NCBI RefSeq assembly: GCF_005938225.1
Contig: NZ_VCPC01000001.1
Location: 1,301,213 to 1,365,212 of the forward strand
Length of the DNA stretch: 64,000 bases
From: Arenibacterium halophilum
GTDB lineage: Bacteria; Pseudomonadota; Alphaproteobacteria; Rhodobacterales; Rhodobacteraceae
Direction of reading: 5' to 3'
The notes under the pieces are model-generated. The model was given only the letters and a program-made list of their open reading frames with translations. It was not told the DNA's origin and ran no database searches. A program made the translations under genes and the position numbers. Shown in pieces: positions 31,334 through 39,312 of this stretch. Every line of letters begins with the position of its first letter. Positions within the stretch are counted from its first letter, which is position 1.

Positions 31334-31352
31334 GGATTCCGCAACGGAATCC
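31334..31352. other. Short perfect hairpin downstream of the FadH-like gene
   Basis: The arms ggattccg and cggaatcc pair perfectly with a 3-base loop, 62 bp after the FadH-like stop and 62 bp before the CHAP lipoprotein start. There is no T tract. It could be a weak terminator or an operator. Confidence 0.35.
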
Positions 31353-31413
31353 CGGAAGGTCTGCGCGTCTGTCGGGGATGGCGGGCACAGGGACAACGAC
31401 TTCGGGACGGGAC

Positions 31414-31950
31414 ATGCGCGTTACCAACGCCAGCACGCCTTTGCGCGCGCTTATGATCGTATTTGCACTTCTACTAACCACTGCAGCCTGCACCACGAAG
31501 GAGCAGACCTCAGGACTGGACCCAGACCGCCAGGCGATGGCGTTCCAGGCGGCACAGAAACTGCGTGCCGCTGGCCAGCGTGTCTGGTGCGTGCCCTATG
31601 CGCGCAACGTCAGCGGGATCGACATTCGCGGCAATGCCCGCACATGGTGGGCGCAGGCACAGGACAAGTTCAGCCGCGGGAACAAGCCGCAGGTTGGCGC
31701 GGTGATGGCGTTCTCGGGCACCAGCAAGCTGCCCCTTGGGCATGTCGCCGTCGTCTCCGGCGTGATCGACAGCCGAAACATCGTGGTCGACCATGCCAAC
31801 TGGCACCGCAACAAGATTTCGCAGAACATGGCCGTGATCGACGTATCGGACAAGAACGACTGGTCCGCCGTGCGCGTCGAAAGCTATGAAGGCAACTTTG
31901 GGCGGGTCTATCCGGTCGACGGTTTCATCTACCCCGACTACGAAGGCTAA
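31414..31950 (+). CDS. CHAP-domain lipoprotein, probable peptidoglycan amidase/peptidase
   Basis: This is a 178 aa lipoprotein. The signal segment ALMIVFALLLTTAAC ends in a lipobox Cys at about residue 25. The rest is a CHAP (NlpC/P60-like) domain with the catalytic Cys in VWCVPYARN near 57 and the catalytic His in LGHVAVVSGV near 112, followed by a DHANW segment. Such enzymes cut peptide bonds in peptidoglycan. The start at 31414 is the one in front of the signal peptide. Its TAA overlaps the stop of the convergent gene. Confidence 0.85.
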   Translation: MRVTNASTPLRALMIVFALLLTTAACTTKEQTSGLDPDRQAMAFQAAQKLRAAGQRVWCVPYARNVSGIDIRGNARTWWAQAQDKFSRGNKPQVGAVMAFSGTSKLPLGHVAVVSGVIDSRNIVVDHANWHRNKISQNMAVIDVSDKNDWSAVRVESYEGNFGRVYPVDGFIYPDYEG

Positions 31951-32303
31951 TTGCCCAAGCCGCCATGGGCCGCCCGACTGTCTTCGGGCGCCTCGGCGCG
32001 ATCGGTCAGGCCATAATCGCGCAGAACATGGGCCACCCGCAGGCGGTAATCGGCAAACACGCCACCCCGACCCCGCGCTTGGGCCGAGCGGTGCGCCGTC
32101 AGCGCGCGCCACTCCTGCACCGCGGCTTCGTCCCGGAAAAATGACAAAGACAACAGCTTGCCCGGCGTGGTCAGGCTCTGGAACCGCTCGACCGAGATGA
32201 ACCCGTCGATCTGATCGACCAGCGGTTTCATCGCGGCGGCAATGTCGAGATATTCGGCCTGCTTGCCTTCGGCCGGGGTGACTTCGAAAATGATGGCGAT
32301 CAT
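31947..32303 (-). CDS. Antibiotic biosynthesis monooxygenase (ABM) family protein
   Basis: This 118 aa protein has a dimeric ferredoxin-like fold of the ABM type (MIAIIFEVTPAEGKQAEYLD, then FISVERFQSL near 45 and LLSLSFFRDEAAVQEWR near 60-75). ABM proteins include heme-degrading and quinone monooxygenases, but no heme ligand is evident. Its ATG overlaps the stop of the NIPSNAP gene (ATGA), so the two are coupled. The C-terminal 25 residues are polar and appear extra. The pair is divergent from an ArsR-type regulator that probably controls it. Confidence 0.82.
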   Translation of the reverse strand: MIAIIFEVTPAEGKQAEYLDIAAAMKPLVDQIDGFISVERFQSLTTPGKLLSLSFFRDEAAVQEWRALTAHRSAQARGRGGVFADYRLRVAHVLRDYGLTDRAEAPEDSRAAHGGLGN

Positions 32304-32623
32304 GGCTGCTCCCCTTCTGGTGTCGATACCAGCTTCAGCCATGTCCGATCCTCGCGCAAAAGGAATTTCTCGCGCTGCGCAAAGTCATAGTTCCGCCGCC
32401 CCAGCGGATCGTCGGCCAGGCGGGCGCGGTAGGCTTCGTAACCGGCAAGGCTTTTGACGTGGTAAATGCCATAGGCCAGCGTGGATGATCCTTCGTGCGG
32501 GGCGAAATACCCGACCAGATCGGCACCGCAGCGCGGGATGGCCGTGCCCCAGTTGCGGGCGTATTCGGAAAATTGCGCGCGTTTCGTCGGATCGATGTGA
32601 TAGCGGATGATGCAAGTCAGCAT
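32300..32623 (-). CDS. NIPSNAP family protein
   Basis: This 107 aa protein has a single NIPSNAP-type ferredoxin-like domain: MLTCIIRYHIDPTKRAQFSEY at the start, then LVGYFAPHEGSSTLAYGIYHV and YEAYRARLADDP. The molecular function of the family is not known; some members bind heme. It is the first gene of a two-gene operon with the ABM protein and faces the ArsR regulator across a 71-bp gap holding a palindrome at 32673-32696. Confidence 0.85.
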   Translation of the reverse strand: MLTCIIRYHIDPTKRAQFSEYARNWGTAIPRCGADLVGYFAPHEGSSTLAYGIYHVKSLAGYEAYRARLADDPLGRRNYDFAQREKFLLREDRTWLKLVSTPEGEQP

Positions 32624-32672
32624 GTGAGTTCCTTTCCTGTGCCGGGCCTCGATAGCGGCTTTTGAAACCGCG

Positions 32673-32696
32673 ATGCTTCGATTACCGTCGAAGCAT
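32673..32696. promoter_or_regulatory. Putative ArsR-type operator, 9-bp perfect palindrome overlapping a start codon
   Basis: The arms ATGCTTCGA and TCGAAGCAT are perfect, separated by 6 bases. The right arm includes the first two bases of the regulator ATG (32695). It lies in the 71-bp gap between the divergent NIPSNAP operon and the regulator. Size and place fit a winged-helix repressor site controlling both genes. Confidence 0.6.
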
Positions 32697-33390
32697 GAAA
32701 CACGGCCCCGACATCGTGACCCTTGCCGCGCTGATCGGCGACCCGGCGCGCGCCAACATCCTGACGGCGCTGATGGCGGGCCATGCGCTGACCGCGTCGG
32801 AACTGGCGGCCGAGGCCGGGGTCACTCCGCAGACCGTCAGCGCGCACCTGAACCGGCTCGAAGACGGCGCGCTGATCCGGCGGCGAAAACAGGGGCGGCA
32901 CGCCTATGTCGAACTGGCCGGGCCAGAGGTGGCGCAGGCCCTGGAGGGCCTGATGGGGCTGGCCGCCAGCACCGGCCAACTGCGCAGCCGCCCCGGCCCA
33001 CGCGACGCGGCGCTGCGGCAGGCGCGTGTGTGTTACGATCACCTCGCCGGCGATCTTGGCGTTCAGATGTTTGCCGCCATGCGTCGCCAAGGCGCGCTGT
33101 CGCTGGGGCGCGAGGGGCTGACACTGACCCATACCGGCGTGGCGCTGATGGGCGATTTGGGGATCGACCTGGCCACCCTACCCCGCAGCCGCGCCCCGCT
33201 TTGCCGCGAATGTCTTGACTGGTCAGCGCGTCAATCCCATCTGGCAGGCCGGATCGGACGCGCCATGCTGGCGAGATTCGAAACATTGGGCTGGATGGTG
33301 CGCCAGCCCGGCAGCCGAGCCCTGCGGGTGCCCCAAAACGGTCTAATCGCGTTCAACCACTTGTTCCCACAGGAAGAAACCCGGCTTTAA
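32695..33390 (+). CDS. ArsR-family transcriptional regulator
   Basis: This 231 aa regulator has an N-terminal winged helix, residues about 5-85: LAALIGDPARANILTAL, LTASELAAEAGVTPQTVSAHL and GALIRRRKQGRHAYVEL. The C-terminal half (to 231) is an extension with Cys in LCRECLDWS and a basic patch; this longer form is known among ArsR proteins that sense organic ligands or redox, but the signal here is unknown. The start codon lies inside the palindrome at 32673-32696. No ribosome site precedes it, so translation may be leaderless. Confidence 0.88.
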   Translation: MKHGPDIVTLAALIGDPARANILTALMAGHALTASELAAEAGVTPQTVSAHLNRLEDGALIRRRKQGRHAYVELAGPEVAQALEGLMGLAASTGQLRSRPGPRDAALRQARVCYDHLAGDLGVQMFAAMRRQGALSLGREGLTLTHTGVALMGDLGIDLATLPRSRAPLCRECLDWSARQSHLAGRIGRAMLARFETLGWMVRQPGSRALRVPQNGLIAFNHLFPQEETRL

Positions 33391-33515
33391 CCCGTTTCCA
33401 GCGCTTCAACGATGGCGCGAATACCCTGTTATTATCCCATCCGCGCCCCGATCTTGCCCAGATTGGCCCGGATAACGACCCTCGAGAACCGAAAAGACTG
33501 ACCCGAGGGATGAGC

Positions 33516-34421
33516 ATGGACCGTCTGACCGAAATGGAAGCGTTCGCGAACGTTGTGGACCAAGGCGGCTTTACCGACGCGGCCAAGAAAATGGGCATTT
33601 CCAAATCCGCCGTATCGAAACACGTCTCCAGCCTCGAAGCGCGGCTGGGCGCCCGCCTGCTGAACCGCACCACGCGCCGCGTCAGCCCGACCGAAATCGG
33701 CCTCGCCTATTACGACCGCGCCCGCCGCGTCCTGAACGATGCCGGCGAAGCGGACGCGCTGGTCACCTCGATGCAATCGGCGCCGTCGGGCCTGCTGCGC
33801 ATCTCGGTCGCAACCGACTTCGGCGTGAACCACCTCTCGCCGGTGCTGTCCGAATTCCTGGCCGATTTCCCGGAAATCACCGTGAACATGGTGCTGAACA
33901 ACCGCTACGTCGAGTTGATCTCGGAAGGATTCGACATGGCCGTCCGCATCGGCGAGCTGGAAGACAGCACCCTGCGCGCCCGCAAGCTGACCGAAACCAC
34001 CAAGGCGATGATCGCCAGCCCCGCCTATTTCGAAAAATACGGACGTCCGCAGAAAATCGACGATCTGAACGAACACAAGCTGCTGCATTATTCGAATCAG
34101 TCGTCCGGGAATGTCTGGAAACTCACCGCTCCCTCGGGTGAGAAACGGCAAGTCCGGACGGCTGGCTGGCTCTCGGTGAACGACGGTCAATCGCTGCTGA
34201 ATGCCGCGATCTCGGGCCTTGGCATCGCCTACCTGCCCAGCTTCCTGTTCTCGGAGGCAATGGAAAAAGGGCTCGTGGAATACGCCATGCCCAGCCTTCC
34301 GGTCGAAACCCAGGGCATCTATGCAGTCTACCCGCCGGGCCGTTTCACCCAGCCCAAGGTCCGCGCCTTCATCGACTTCCTGGTGAACGCCTTTGCCGAA
34401 AAAGGCCCTTCGGACTGGTAA
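33516..34421 (+). CDS. LysR-family transcriptional regulator
   Basis: This 301 aa LysR-type protein has the N-terminal HTH at residues 1-60 (GFTDAAKKMGISKSAVSKHV, LLNRTTRRVSPTE) and an effector domain of the substrate-binding type afterwards (LLRISVATDFGVNHLSPVL, FDMAVRIGELEDS). It resembles the CrgA/DsdC-like group with short C-termini. I chose the ATG at 33516 since the gaggg site is 6 bases upstream; an ATG at 33510 abuts that site. Its target genes are not obvious: neither neighbour is divergent from it. Confidence 0.92.
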   Translation: MDRLTEMEAFANVVDQGGFTDAAKKMGISKSAVSKHVSSLEARLGARLLNRTTRRVSPTEIGLAYYDRARRVLNDAGEADALVTSMQSAPSGLLRISVATDFGVNHLSPVLSEFLADFPEITVNMVLNNRYVELISEGFDMAVRIGELEDSTLRARKLTETTKAMIASPAYFEKYGRPQKIDDLNEHKLLHYSNQSSGNVWKLTAPSGEKRQVRTAGWLSVNDGQSLLNAAISGLGIAYLPSFLFSEAMEKGLVEYAMPSLPVETQGIYAVYPPGRFTQPKVRAFIDFLVNAFAEKGPSDW

Positions 34422-34455
34422 CAGATTTCTCGTTGCTTCCCTTGGCAACCAACCT

Positions 34456-34477
34456 CCCCCGCGTCTCGGCGCGGGGG
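34456..34477 (+). terminator. Terminator after the LysR gene
   Basis: A 7-bp stem cccccgc / gcggggg with an 8-base loop lies 34 bp past the stop and is followed by ccttttgttg. This is an intrinsic terminator on the plus strand. Confidence 0.7.
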
Positions 34478-34519
34478 CCTTTTGTTGTGGAGACAGGCGA
34501 AATTGCGCTACCGCGCAAT

Positions 34520-34626
34520 GCCTCCGGCGGGGATATTTGACCCCCAAAGAGGCTGGTGGCACTTTTCCGCATCACTGTTCCGAAAATACTCCGGGGGAGT
34601 CCCGCTGGGACGGGGGCAGAGCCCCC
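34520..34626. repeat. REP-like palindromic repeat, copy B (full length, reversed)
   Basis: It reads gcctccggcggggatatttg, then a spacer with cccaaagaggc, then aaatactccgggggagtccc and a gggggcagagccccc hairpin. This is the reverse complement order of copies A and D. It fills the space between the LysR terminator and the convergent OmpA-type gene. Confidence 0.8.
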
Positions 34627-34645
34627 TACCACGTTCGGGTGTCCA

Positions 34646-35578
34646 CTACCTCGAAAGCAGGACCACCTCGACCCGCCGGTTCAACTCGCGCCCTTCGGCA
34701 GTCAGGTTTGACGCCACCGGCGCCAAGTATCCCATACCTTCAGCCTGAAGCCGATCCGCAGACACTTCATGGCGGTCAATCAGGCGTGCGCGTACCGATT
34801 GCGCGCGGCGCCGCGACAGCGAGATGTTCTGCTCCAGGGCGCCGACCGCATCGGTGTGCCCCACAAGCACCATGGTCGCATTGGGGTTTTCCTGAGCAAA
34901 CTCCGCCAACGCGTCGAGTGAGGCATACTCGCCCGGCGCAAGCGCGTCGGAGCCCGTGGCAAACGTCAGCCTGTCCAGCGCGACATGGCCCTGTGCGATC
35001 AGCCTGTCTGCAAAACTGGCATCGGCACTTGACCCGACCGGCGTCTGCACGTCTGGCGCAGTGCTTGGTGCCATTCCCAGCGGCAAAGCGCCATCCGGAC
35101 TGACAAGGATGATCTGAACATATGCCGCGTTGCGTGTGCGGCTGACAAGGATGCCCGTGGCTTCGCTGTCTCCATGCGTGGCCGAGAGAAAGCGATAGTT
35201 CCGCACATCCACATGCATGTCGGGCGCAGGCACAACCTCGGTCGCGAAACGGAAATCAAAGCCACCACAGTCGACGTCGTTGCATTCGAAGACGACCTCG
35301 TAGCCCGCCGCCAGCACCTGCTTTCGCAGCGCCGCAAGGATTTGCAACGTGGTCAGCCCGGTGCCCGAAATCCGCCAGGTCTGACGGTCAACCCTGCCTT
35401 CCATGCGGCGCACGGGAAGGCCGGTCTCGGCGAAAGGGCCGGTTGGCAGGGCGTAGCTGTCGAGCGGGCTGGCCCTGTCCGAGATTTGCTCGGCCCCTTT
35501 CGGAAGTGCCAGATCCAGCGCCAGCACCGGCGGGGCGGCGACCATACAGGCCGCCACCAAAGCCGCCGCATGGCGCAT
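34646..35578 (-). CDS. Secreted OmpA-domain protein
   Basis: This is a 310 aa exported protein. The signal peptide is MRHAAALVAACMVAAPPVLA. The middle (residues 25-170) has no clear domain but two Cys (FECNDVDCGGFDF) that may form a disulfide. The OmpA domain at about 195-310 has LTFATGSDALAPGEYA, VLVGHTDAVGALEQN, LSRRRAQSVRARL and NRRVEVVLL for binding peptidoglycan. It has a cleavable rather than lipid signal. The start at 35578 lies 1 bp after the stop of the peroxidase-like gene, in one operon. Confidence 0.88.
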   Translation of the reverse strand: MRHAAALVAACMVAAPPVLALDLALPKGAEQISDRASPLDSYALPTGPFAETGLPVRRMEGRVDRQTWRISGTGLTTLQILAALRKQVLAAGYEVVFECNDVDCGGFDFRFATEVVPAPDMHVDVRNYRFLSATHGDSEATGILVSRTRNAAYVQIILVSPDGALPLGMAPSTAPDVQTPVGSSADASFADRLIAQGHVALDRLTFATGSDALAPGEYASLDALAEFAQENPNATMVLVGHTDAVGALEQNISLSRRRAQSVRARLIDRHEVSADRLQAEGMGYLAPVASNLTAEGRELNRRVEVVLLSR

Positions 35579-35579
35579 C

Positions 35580-36152
35580 CTAGCGCGCCTGCGCGTGGTA
35601 TTCATCGTTCGGATACATGCCTGTCGCGCTGGCCACGCGGTTGGACATGTTGAAAAAGCCGGTGACATTGGCGATGTCCCAGATATCGCGGTCGCTGAAC
35701 CCGACTTCACGCAGGGCCTGCCTGTCATCCTCGGTGATCGTCGCACTGGCCACCGTGGCCTTTTCGGCAAAGGTCAGCATCGCGGTCTGGCGCGCGTCCA
35801 GCGCCGCGACACGCCAGTTCATGACCAGCATTTCGCCCAGCGTCGGATCCCCCGACAGCTGGCGCACCGCCGCGCCATGGGCAACGAGGCAATAAAAGCA
35901 CTTGTTCACCGACGACACCACGACGGCGATCATCTCGCGCTCAAGTTTGCTGAGGCCGCTGTCGGCCAGCATCAGATCGTTGTACATTGCGGTGAAGGCG
36001 TTGAGCTTGGCGATATCGAAAGCATTGGCCTTCAGCACATTCGGCACCATGCCCAGCTTTTCCATGCAGATATCGAAATATTTCTGCGTCTCGGCCGGCA
36101 GCGGATCGACCATCGGCAGGTTCAGGGCGGTGGGCGGACGGGTATCGGTCAA
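35580..36152 (-). CDS. AhpD-fold peroxidase-related protein (carboxymuconolactone decarboxylase-like)
   Basis: This 190 aa protein belongs to the uncharacterised peroxidase-related branch of the AhpD/CMD superfamily. The redox motif CxxCxxxH is in NKCFYCLVAHGAAV near residue 85-98, and the C-terminal DIWDIANVTGFFNMSNRVA helix is typical. No ATG opens the domain. A TTG at 36152 lies after a ggagg site and overlaps the stop of the preceding GNAT gene as TTGA, so I take it as the start. It may use a thiol partner to reduce peroxides. Confidence 0.85.
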   Translation of the reverse strand: MTDTRPPTALNLPMVDPLPAETQKYFDICMEKLGMVPNVLKANAFDIAKLNAFTAMYNDLMLADSGLSKLEREMIAVVVSSVNKCFYCLVAHGAAVRQLSGDPTLGEMLVMNWRVAALDARQTAMLTFAEKATVASATITEDDRQALREVGFSDRDIWDIANVTGFFNMSNRVASATGMYPNDEYHAQAR

Positions 36153-36877
36153 TTGGGCTCCTCCTTGGGCATGATGCGGTAATGGTAGTGGCCCACGGCC
36201 TGCATACCAAGGTTGCGATAGAGCGCATTGGCCGGGCCATTCGCCTCGGTGCACATGACCGACATCCAGCGCGCGCCGGATTTGCGCGCCCAGAAGGCCG
36301 CCGCGCGCATGAACCATCCGCCCATGCCATTGCGCCGCTGGTGTGCCAGCACTTCGAGCGCGTGCACCATGGCGACTTCGCCGTGGCACGCGGCAAAGCC
36401 AACGCCAGCGGGCTTTTCGTTCCAGCGCCCCAGCATCCCGGTACGGGGCCCCCTGACGCGATCCATCACCGCGATCCGCGCAGGGCCGATTCCGGCCTCG
36501 GCCCAGATTTCACGCATCAGCGCCAGCGGCTCCCAGATGTGCAGCACGGTAACGCGCGGAATCGGGATATCGCACAGGTCATCGACCGGGCAGGCGAAAA
36601 TGGTCACCGGGTCCATCACCTCGTACCCGCGATCTGCAAGTGCTGTGTCCAGATCGTCCTGACCGGGGCGCACCTGAAAAATGCAGGGCTGGCCCATGTC
36701 ACGCATCGCGGCTTCGGCACGCTCCAGATCGGCCTCTGCCCACCCCGGGGCCGCAGTGGTGGCCGATACGCGGCTGCCCCCGCCCTGCCCGCGGCGCAGG
36801 GTCAGCGGGCCAAGCTGCGTATACTCTGCCGCAGGCCATGTCCCGTCGAGTGCGGCAAACCAATCGGGCTGCGTCAT
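36149..36877 (-). CDS. GNAT family N-acetyltransferase
   Basis: This 242 aa protein has a C-terminal GNAT domain. Acetyl-CoA contacts are in LEVLAHQRRNGMGGWFMRAA near residue 175 (R-R-N-G-M-G), and the last strand is NGPANALYRNLGMQAVGHYHYR. The N-terminal 100 residues are a second, degenerate half. It overlaps the CinA-like gene upstream (ATGA) and the peroxidase-like gene downstream (TTGA). The substrate is unknown. Confidence 0.85.
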   Translation of the reverse strand: MTQPDWFAALDGTWPAAEYTQLGPLTLRRGQGGGSRVSATTAAPGWAEADLERAEAAMRDMGQPCIFQVRPGQDDLDTALADRGYEVMDPVTIFACPVDDLCDIPIPRVTVLHIWEPLALMREIWAEAGIGPARIAVMDRVRGPRTGMLGRWNEKPAGVGFAACHGEVAMVHALEVLAHQRRNGMGGWFMRAAAFWARKSGARWMSVMCTEANGPANALYRNLGMQAVGHYHYRIMPKEEPN

Positions 36878-37602
36878 TCCGGCTCGCCCATCAGCGCCGC
36901 CAATTCGGCCAATGCCGACCGCACCCGCGCACCATCCGCGCCGCGAAACACGATGTTTGACCCGTGGCGCCCATCGAGCAGAAACGGGTAGGATCCGATC
37001 GACACATCCGGGTAGCGCGCGGCCAGTTCGCCCAGCGCCTCAGCGATATCTCCTTCGCCCCGATCCACCCGCAGGCTTTCCGAAACCAAAGGTGCGCCGC
37101 CGGTGATCGTGGGCAGAACGCTAGCCACCATCGCCTCGAACACCGAGGGCACACCGGCCATCACATGCACGTTGCCGATAGTGAAGCCCGGCGCAATGGA
37201 CACGGGATTTTCGATCAGCGCGGCGCTGTCGGGAATGCGCGCCATGCGCAGGCGGGCAGCGTTCAGCTCGCGCCCGGTGCGGGCGTAATGTTCGGCCAGC
37301 AGCGCCCGGGCATCTTCGCGCACGTCGATACGGTCGCCGAACGCCTCGGCAATGGCGTCAGCGGTGATGTCATCGTGGGTCGGGCCGATCCCGCCCGAGG
37401 TAAAGACATGATCGTAATGCGACGACAGCGCGCGCACCGCCTCGACGATGCGCGGGTGATCATCGGCCACCATGCGCGCCTCTTTCAGATCGACGCCGTG
37501 GGCCGACAGTTGGACCGCGAGGTGGTTCATATTGGATTCGCGGGTGCGGCCCGACAGGATTTCATCGCCGATCACCAGCATCGCGGCGGTTGGATTTGGC
37601 AT
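36874..37602 (-). CDS. CinA/MoaB-like molybdopterin-binding domain protein
   Basis: This 242 aa protein has the competence/damage-inducible protein A N-terminal domain (MoCF_biosynth). AAMLVIGDEILSGRTRESN at the N-terminus, VFTSGGIGPTHDDITADAI near 65-85 and VHVMAGVPSVFEAM near 150 are the conserved blocks. The C-terminal amidase domain of full CinA is missing, as in the YfaY-like short forms. These may act in NAD or pyrophosphate metabolism; the function here is open. The start at 37602 has an aggga site. It lies divergently from sfsA, 48 bp away. Confidence 0.88.
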   Translation of the reverse strand: MPNPTAAMLVIGDEILSGRTRESNMNHLAVQLSAHGVDLKEARMVADDHPRIVEAVRALSSHYDHVFTSGGIGPTHDDITADAIAEAFGDRIDVREDARALLAEHYARTGRELNAARLRMARIPDSAALIENPVSIAPGFTIGNVHVMAGVPSVFEAMVASVLPTITGGAPLVSESLRVDRGEGDIAEALGELAARYPDVSIGSYPFLLDGRHGSNIVFRGADGARVRSALAELAALMGEPE

Positions 37603-37650
37603 CTGGCGGCTCCCTTGCGTGTATCTTTCTGTGGGTATAGGCCGCGCGCC

Positions 37651-38355
37651 ATGCGCTTTCAAACCCCTCTTGTGCCCGCCCGGCTGATCCGTCGCTACAA
37701 ACGCTTTCTGGCGGATTGCAGACTGGACGATGGGCAAGAGGTCGTGGCCCATTGCGCCAACCCCGGCTCAATGATGGGGCTGTCCGAACCAGGCACGCGG
37801 ATCTGGCTGGAGCCGAACGACGACCCGAAGAAGAAGCTGAAATTCGGCTGGCGGCTGGTGGAACACGAAAACGGGCATTTCACCGGGGTCGACACGTCGG
37901 TGCCGAACCGAGCGTTGCGCGCGGCGCTAAAGGCGCGGCAGATACCCGAACTGGCCGCCTATGGTACCCAGCGGGCAGAGGTGAAATACGGCGAAAACAG
38001 CCGTATCGACTTCCTGTTGAGCGAGCCGGGCCTGCCCGATCTGTATCTCGAGGTGAAATCGGTAACCCTGTCGCGCCAACCGGGGCTGGCCGAATTCCCC
38101 GACAGCGTGACCGCGCGCGGGGCGAAACACATGGCCGAGCTGGCAGCGATGGCGCGGGCGGGGCACCGGGCGATGCTGTTCTATCTGGTCCAGCGCACGG
38201 ATTGCACGCGCTTCGATCTGGCCCGCGATATCGACCCGGGGTATGCCGCAGCCTGCGCTGCGGCCCGACGCGAAAATGTTGAAATCCTGTGCTACGCAAC
38301 CCGTATCGACCCAAGCGGCGTGCAGTTGGGCACGGCCCTGCCGAATGTGACGTGA
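37651..38355 (+). CDS. sfsA: SfsA family protein
   Basis: SfsA is named for sugar fermentation stimulation, and its structure suggests a nuclease-like fold. The 234 aa have the standard length. Marks are LIRRYKRFLADC near 12-23, VAHCANPGSMMGL near 32-44, KYGENSRIDFLL near 111 and DLYLEVKSVTL near 131, with Asp, Glu and Lys like restriction-enzyme active sites. The start at 37651 is the first ATG of the family pattern (MRFQTPL). It is followed by map after 62 bp. Confidence 0.93.
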   Translation: MRFQTPLVPARLIRRYKRFLADCRLDDGQEVVAHCANPGSMMGLSEPGTRIWLEPNDDPKKKLKFGWRLVEHENGHFTGVDTSVPNRALRAALKARQIPELAAYGTQRAEVKYGENSRIDFLLSEPGLPDLYLEVKSVTLSRQPGLAEFPDSVTARGAKHMAELAAMARAGHRAMLFYLVQRTDCTRFDLARDIDPGYAAACAAARRENVEILCYATRIDPSGVQLGTALPNVT

Positions 38356-38417
38356 CGCCCTCTGGCACTTTCGCGCCCGTTTGATTACATAATGGGCCAG
38401 CATCGAAGGAGCGATAC

Positions 38418-39227
38418 TTGAACAACGAACTTCGTGGCCGGCTCACTCGGGACGGCATCCGCATCTACGATCCGGTGGATTTTGCCGGAATGCATACCGC
38501 CGGCGCCCTAGCTGCGCGGATACTGGATGATATTGCCGAACACGTGTTTCCCGGTCAGACCACGGAAGAAATCGACCGCAAGATCACCGAGATGGTGGAG
38601 GCCGCTGGCGCGACCTCGGCCACGATCGGGTACAAGGGCTATCAGCACGCCAGCTGCATTTCAGTGAACCATGTGGTGTGCCACGGGATTCCCGGCCCAA
38701 AAACTCTGAAAGATGGTGACATCCTGAACATCGACGTGACGGTGATCGTGGATGGCTGGTTTGGCGATACCAGCCGGATGTATGTGGCCGGCAAGCTGCC
38801 GCGCAAGGCCGAGCGGCTGATCGAGGTGACCCACGAGGCGCTGATGCGCGGTATCGAGATGGTGAAGCCCGGCAACACCTTCGGCGACATCGGCCACGCG
38901 ATCCAGAGTTTTGTCGAAGCCAACCGGATGAGCGTGGTGCGCGATTTCTGCGGCCACGGGCTGGGTCGCGTGTTCCATGCGCCGCCCAACGTTCTGCACT
39001 ATGGCCGTCCCGGCACCGGCGCGGTTCTGGAGGAGGGCATGTTCTTTACCATCGAGCCGATGGTGAACCTGGGCCGCCCGGAAACCAAGACGCTGGCCGA
39101 TGACTGGACAGCGGTAACCCGCGACAAATCACTCTCGGCGCAGTTCGAGCATTCCGTGGGCGTGACCGCCGACGGGGTCGAAATTTTCACACTGTCGCCT
39201 GCGGGGCGGTTCCACCCCACCTATTGA
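38418..39227 (+). CDS. map: Methionine aminopeptidase, type I
   Basis: It removes the initiator methionine from new proteins. The 269 aa contain the five metal ligands: Asp in NIDVTVIVDG, Asp in GDTSRMY, His in GHGLGRVFH, Glu in FTIEPMVN and Glu in FEHSVGVT. The start is TTG at 38418, preceded by aaggag at a good distance (38406-38411); there is no ATG before the catalytic domain. The N-terminal RDGIRIYDPVDFAGM stretch fits MetAP. The downstream 85 bp hold a half REP-like copy. Confidence 0.94.
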   Translation: MNNELRGRLTRDGIRIYDPVDFAGMHTAGALAARILDDIAEHVFPGQTTEEIDRKITEMVEAAGATSATIGYKGYQHASCISVNHVVCHGIPGPKTLKDGDILNIDVTVIVDGWFGDTSRMYVAGKLPRKAERLIEVTHEALMRGIEMVKPGNTFGDIGHAIQSFVEANRMSVVRDFCGHGLGRVFHAPPNVLHYGRPGTGAVLEEGMFFTIEPMVNLGRPETKTLADDWTAVTRDKSLSAQFEHSVGVTADGVEIFTLSPAGRFHPTY

Positions 39228-39250
39228 GCGGCGTGTGTGGTTGGGGAGGA

Positions 39251-39310
39251 CGGGGGCTCTGCCCCCCTCCGCTGCGCGGAGTCCCCCGGGATATTTGGCC
39301 CCAAAGAAGG
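39251..39310. repeat. REP-like palindromic repeat, copy C (half element)
   Basis: Only the first half is present: cgggggctctgccccc, ctccgctgcgcggagtcccc and gggatatttggccccaaag. The inverted partner is absent. It lies between map and the convergent rsmD. Confidence 0.75.
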
Positions 39311-39312
39311 AT

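Noticed and set aside
34422-34645. Small gene in the space between the LysR and OmpA-type genes
   Set aside because: The open frames here run through the terminator and the REP-like repeat and have no ribosome site.
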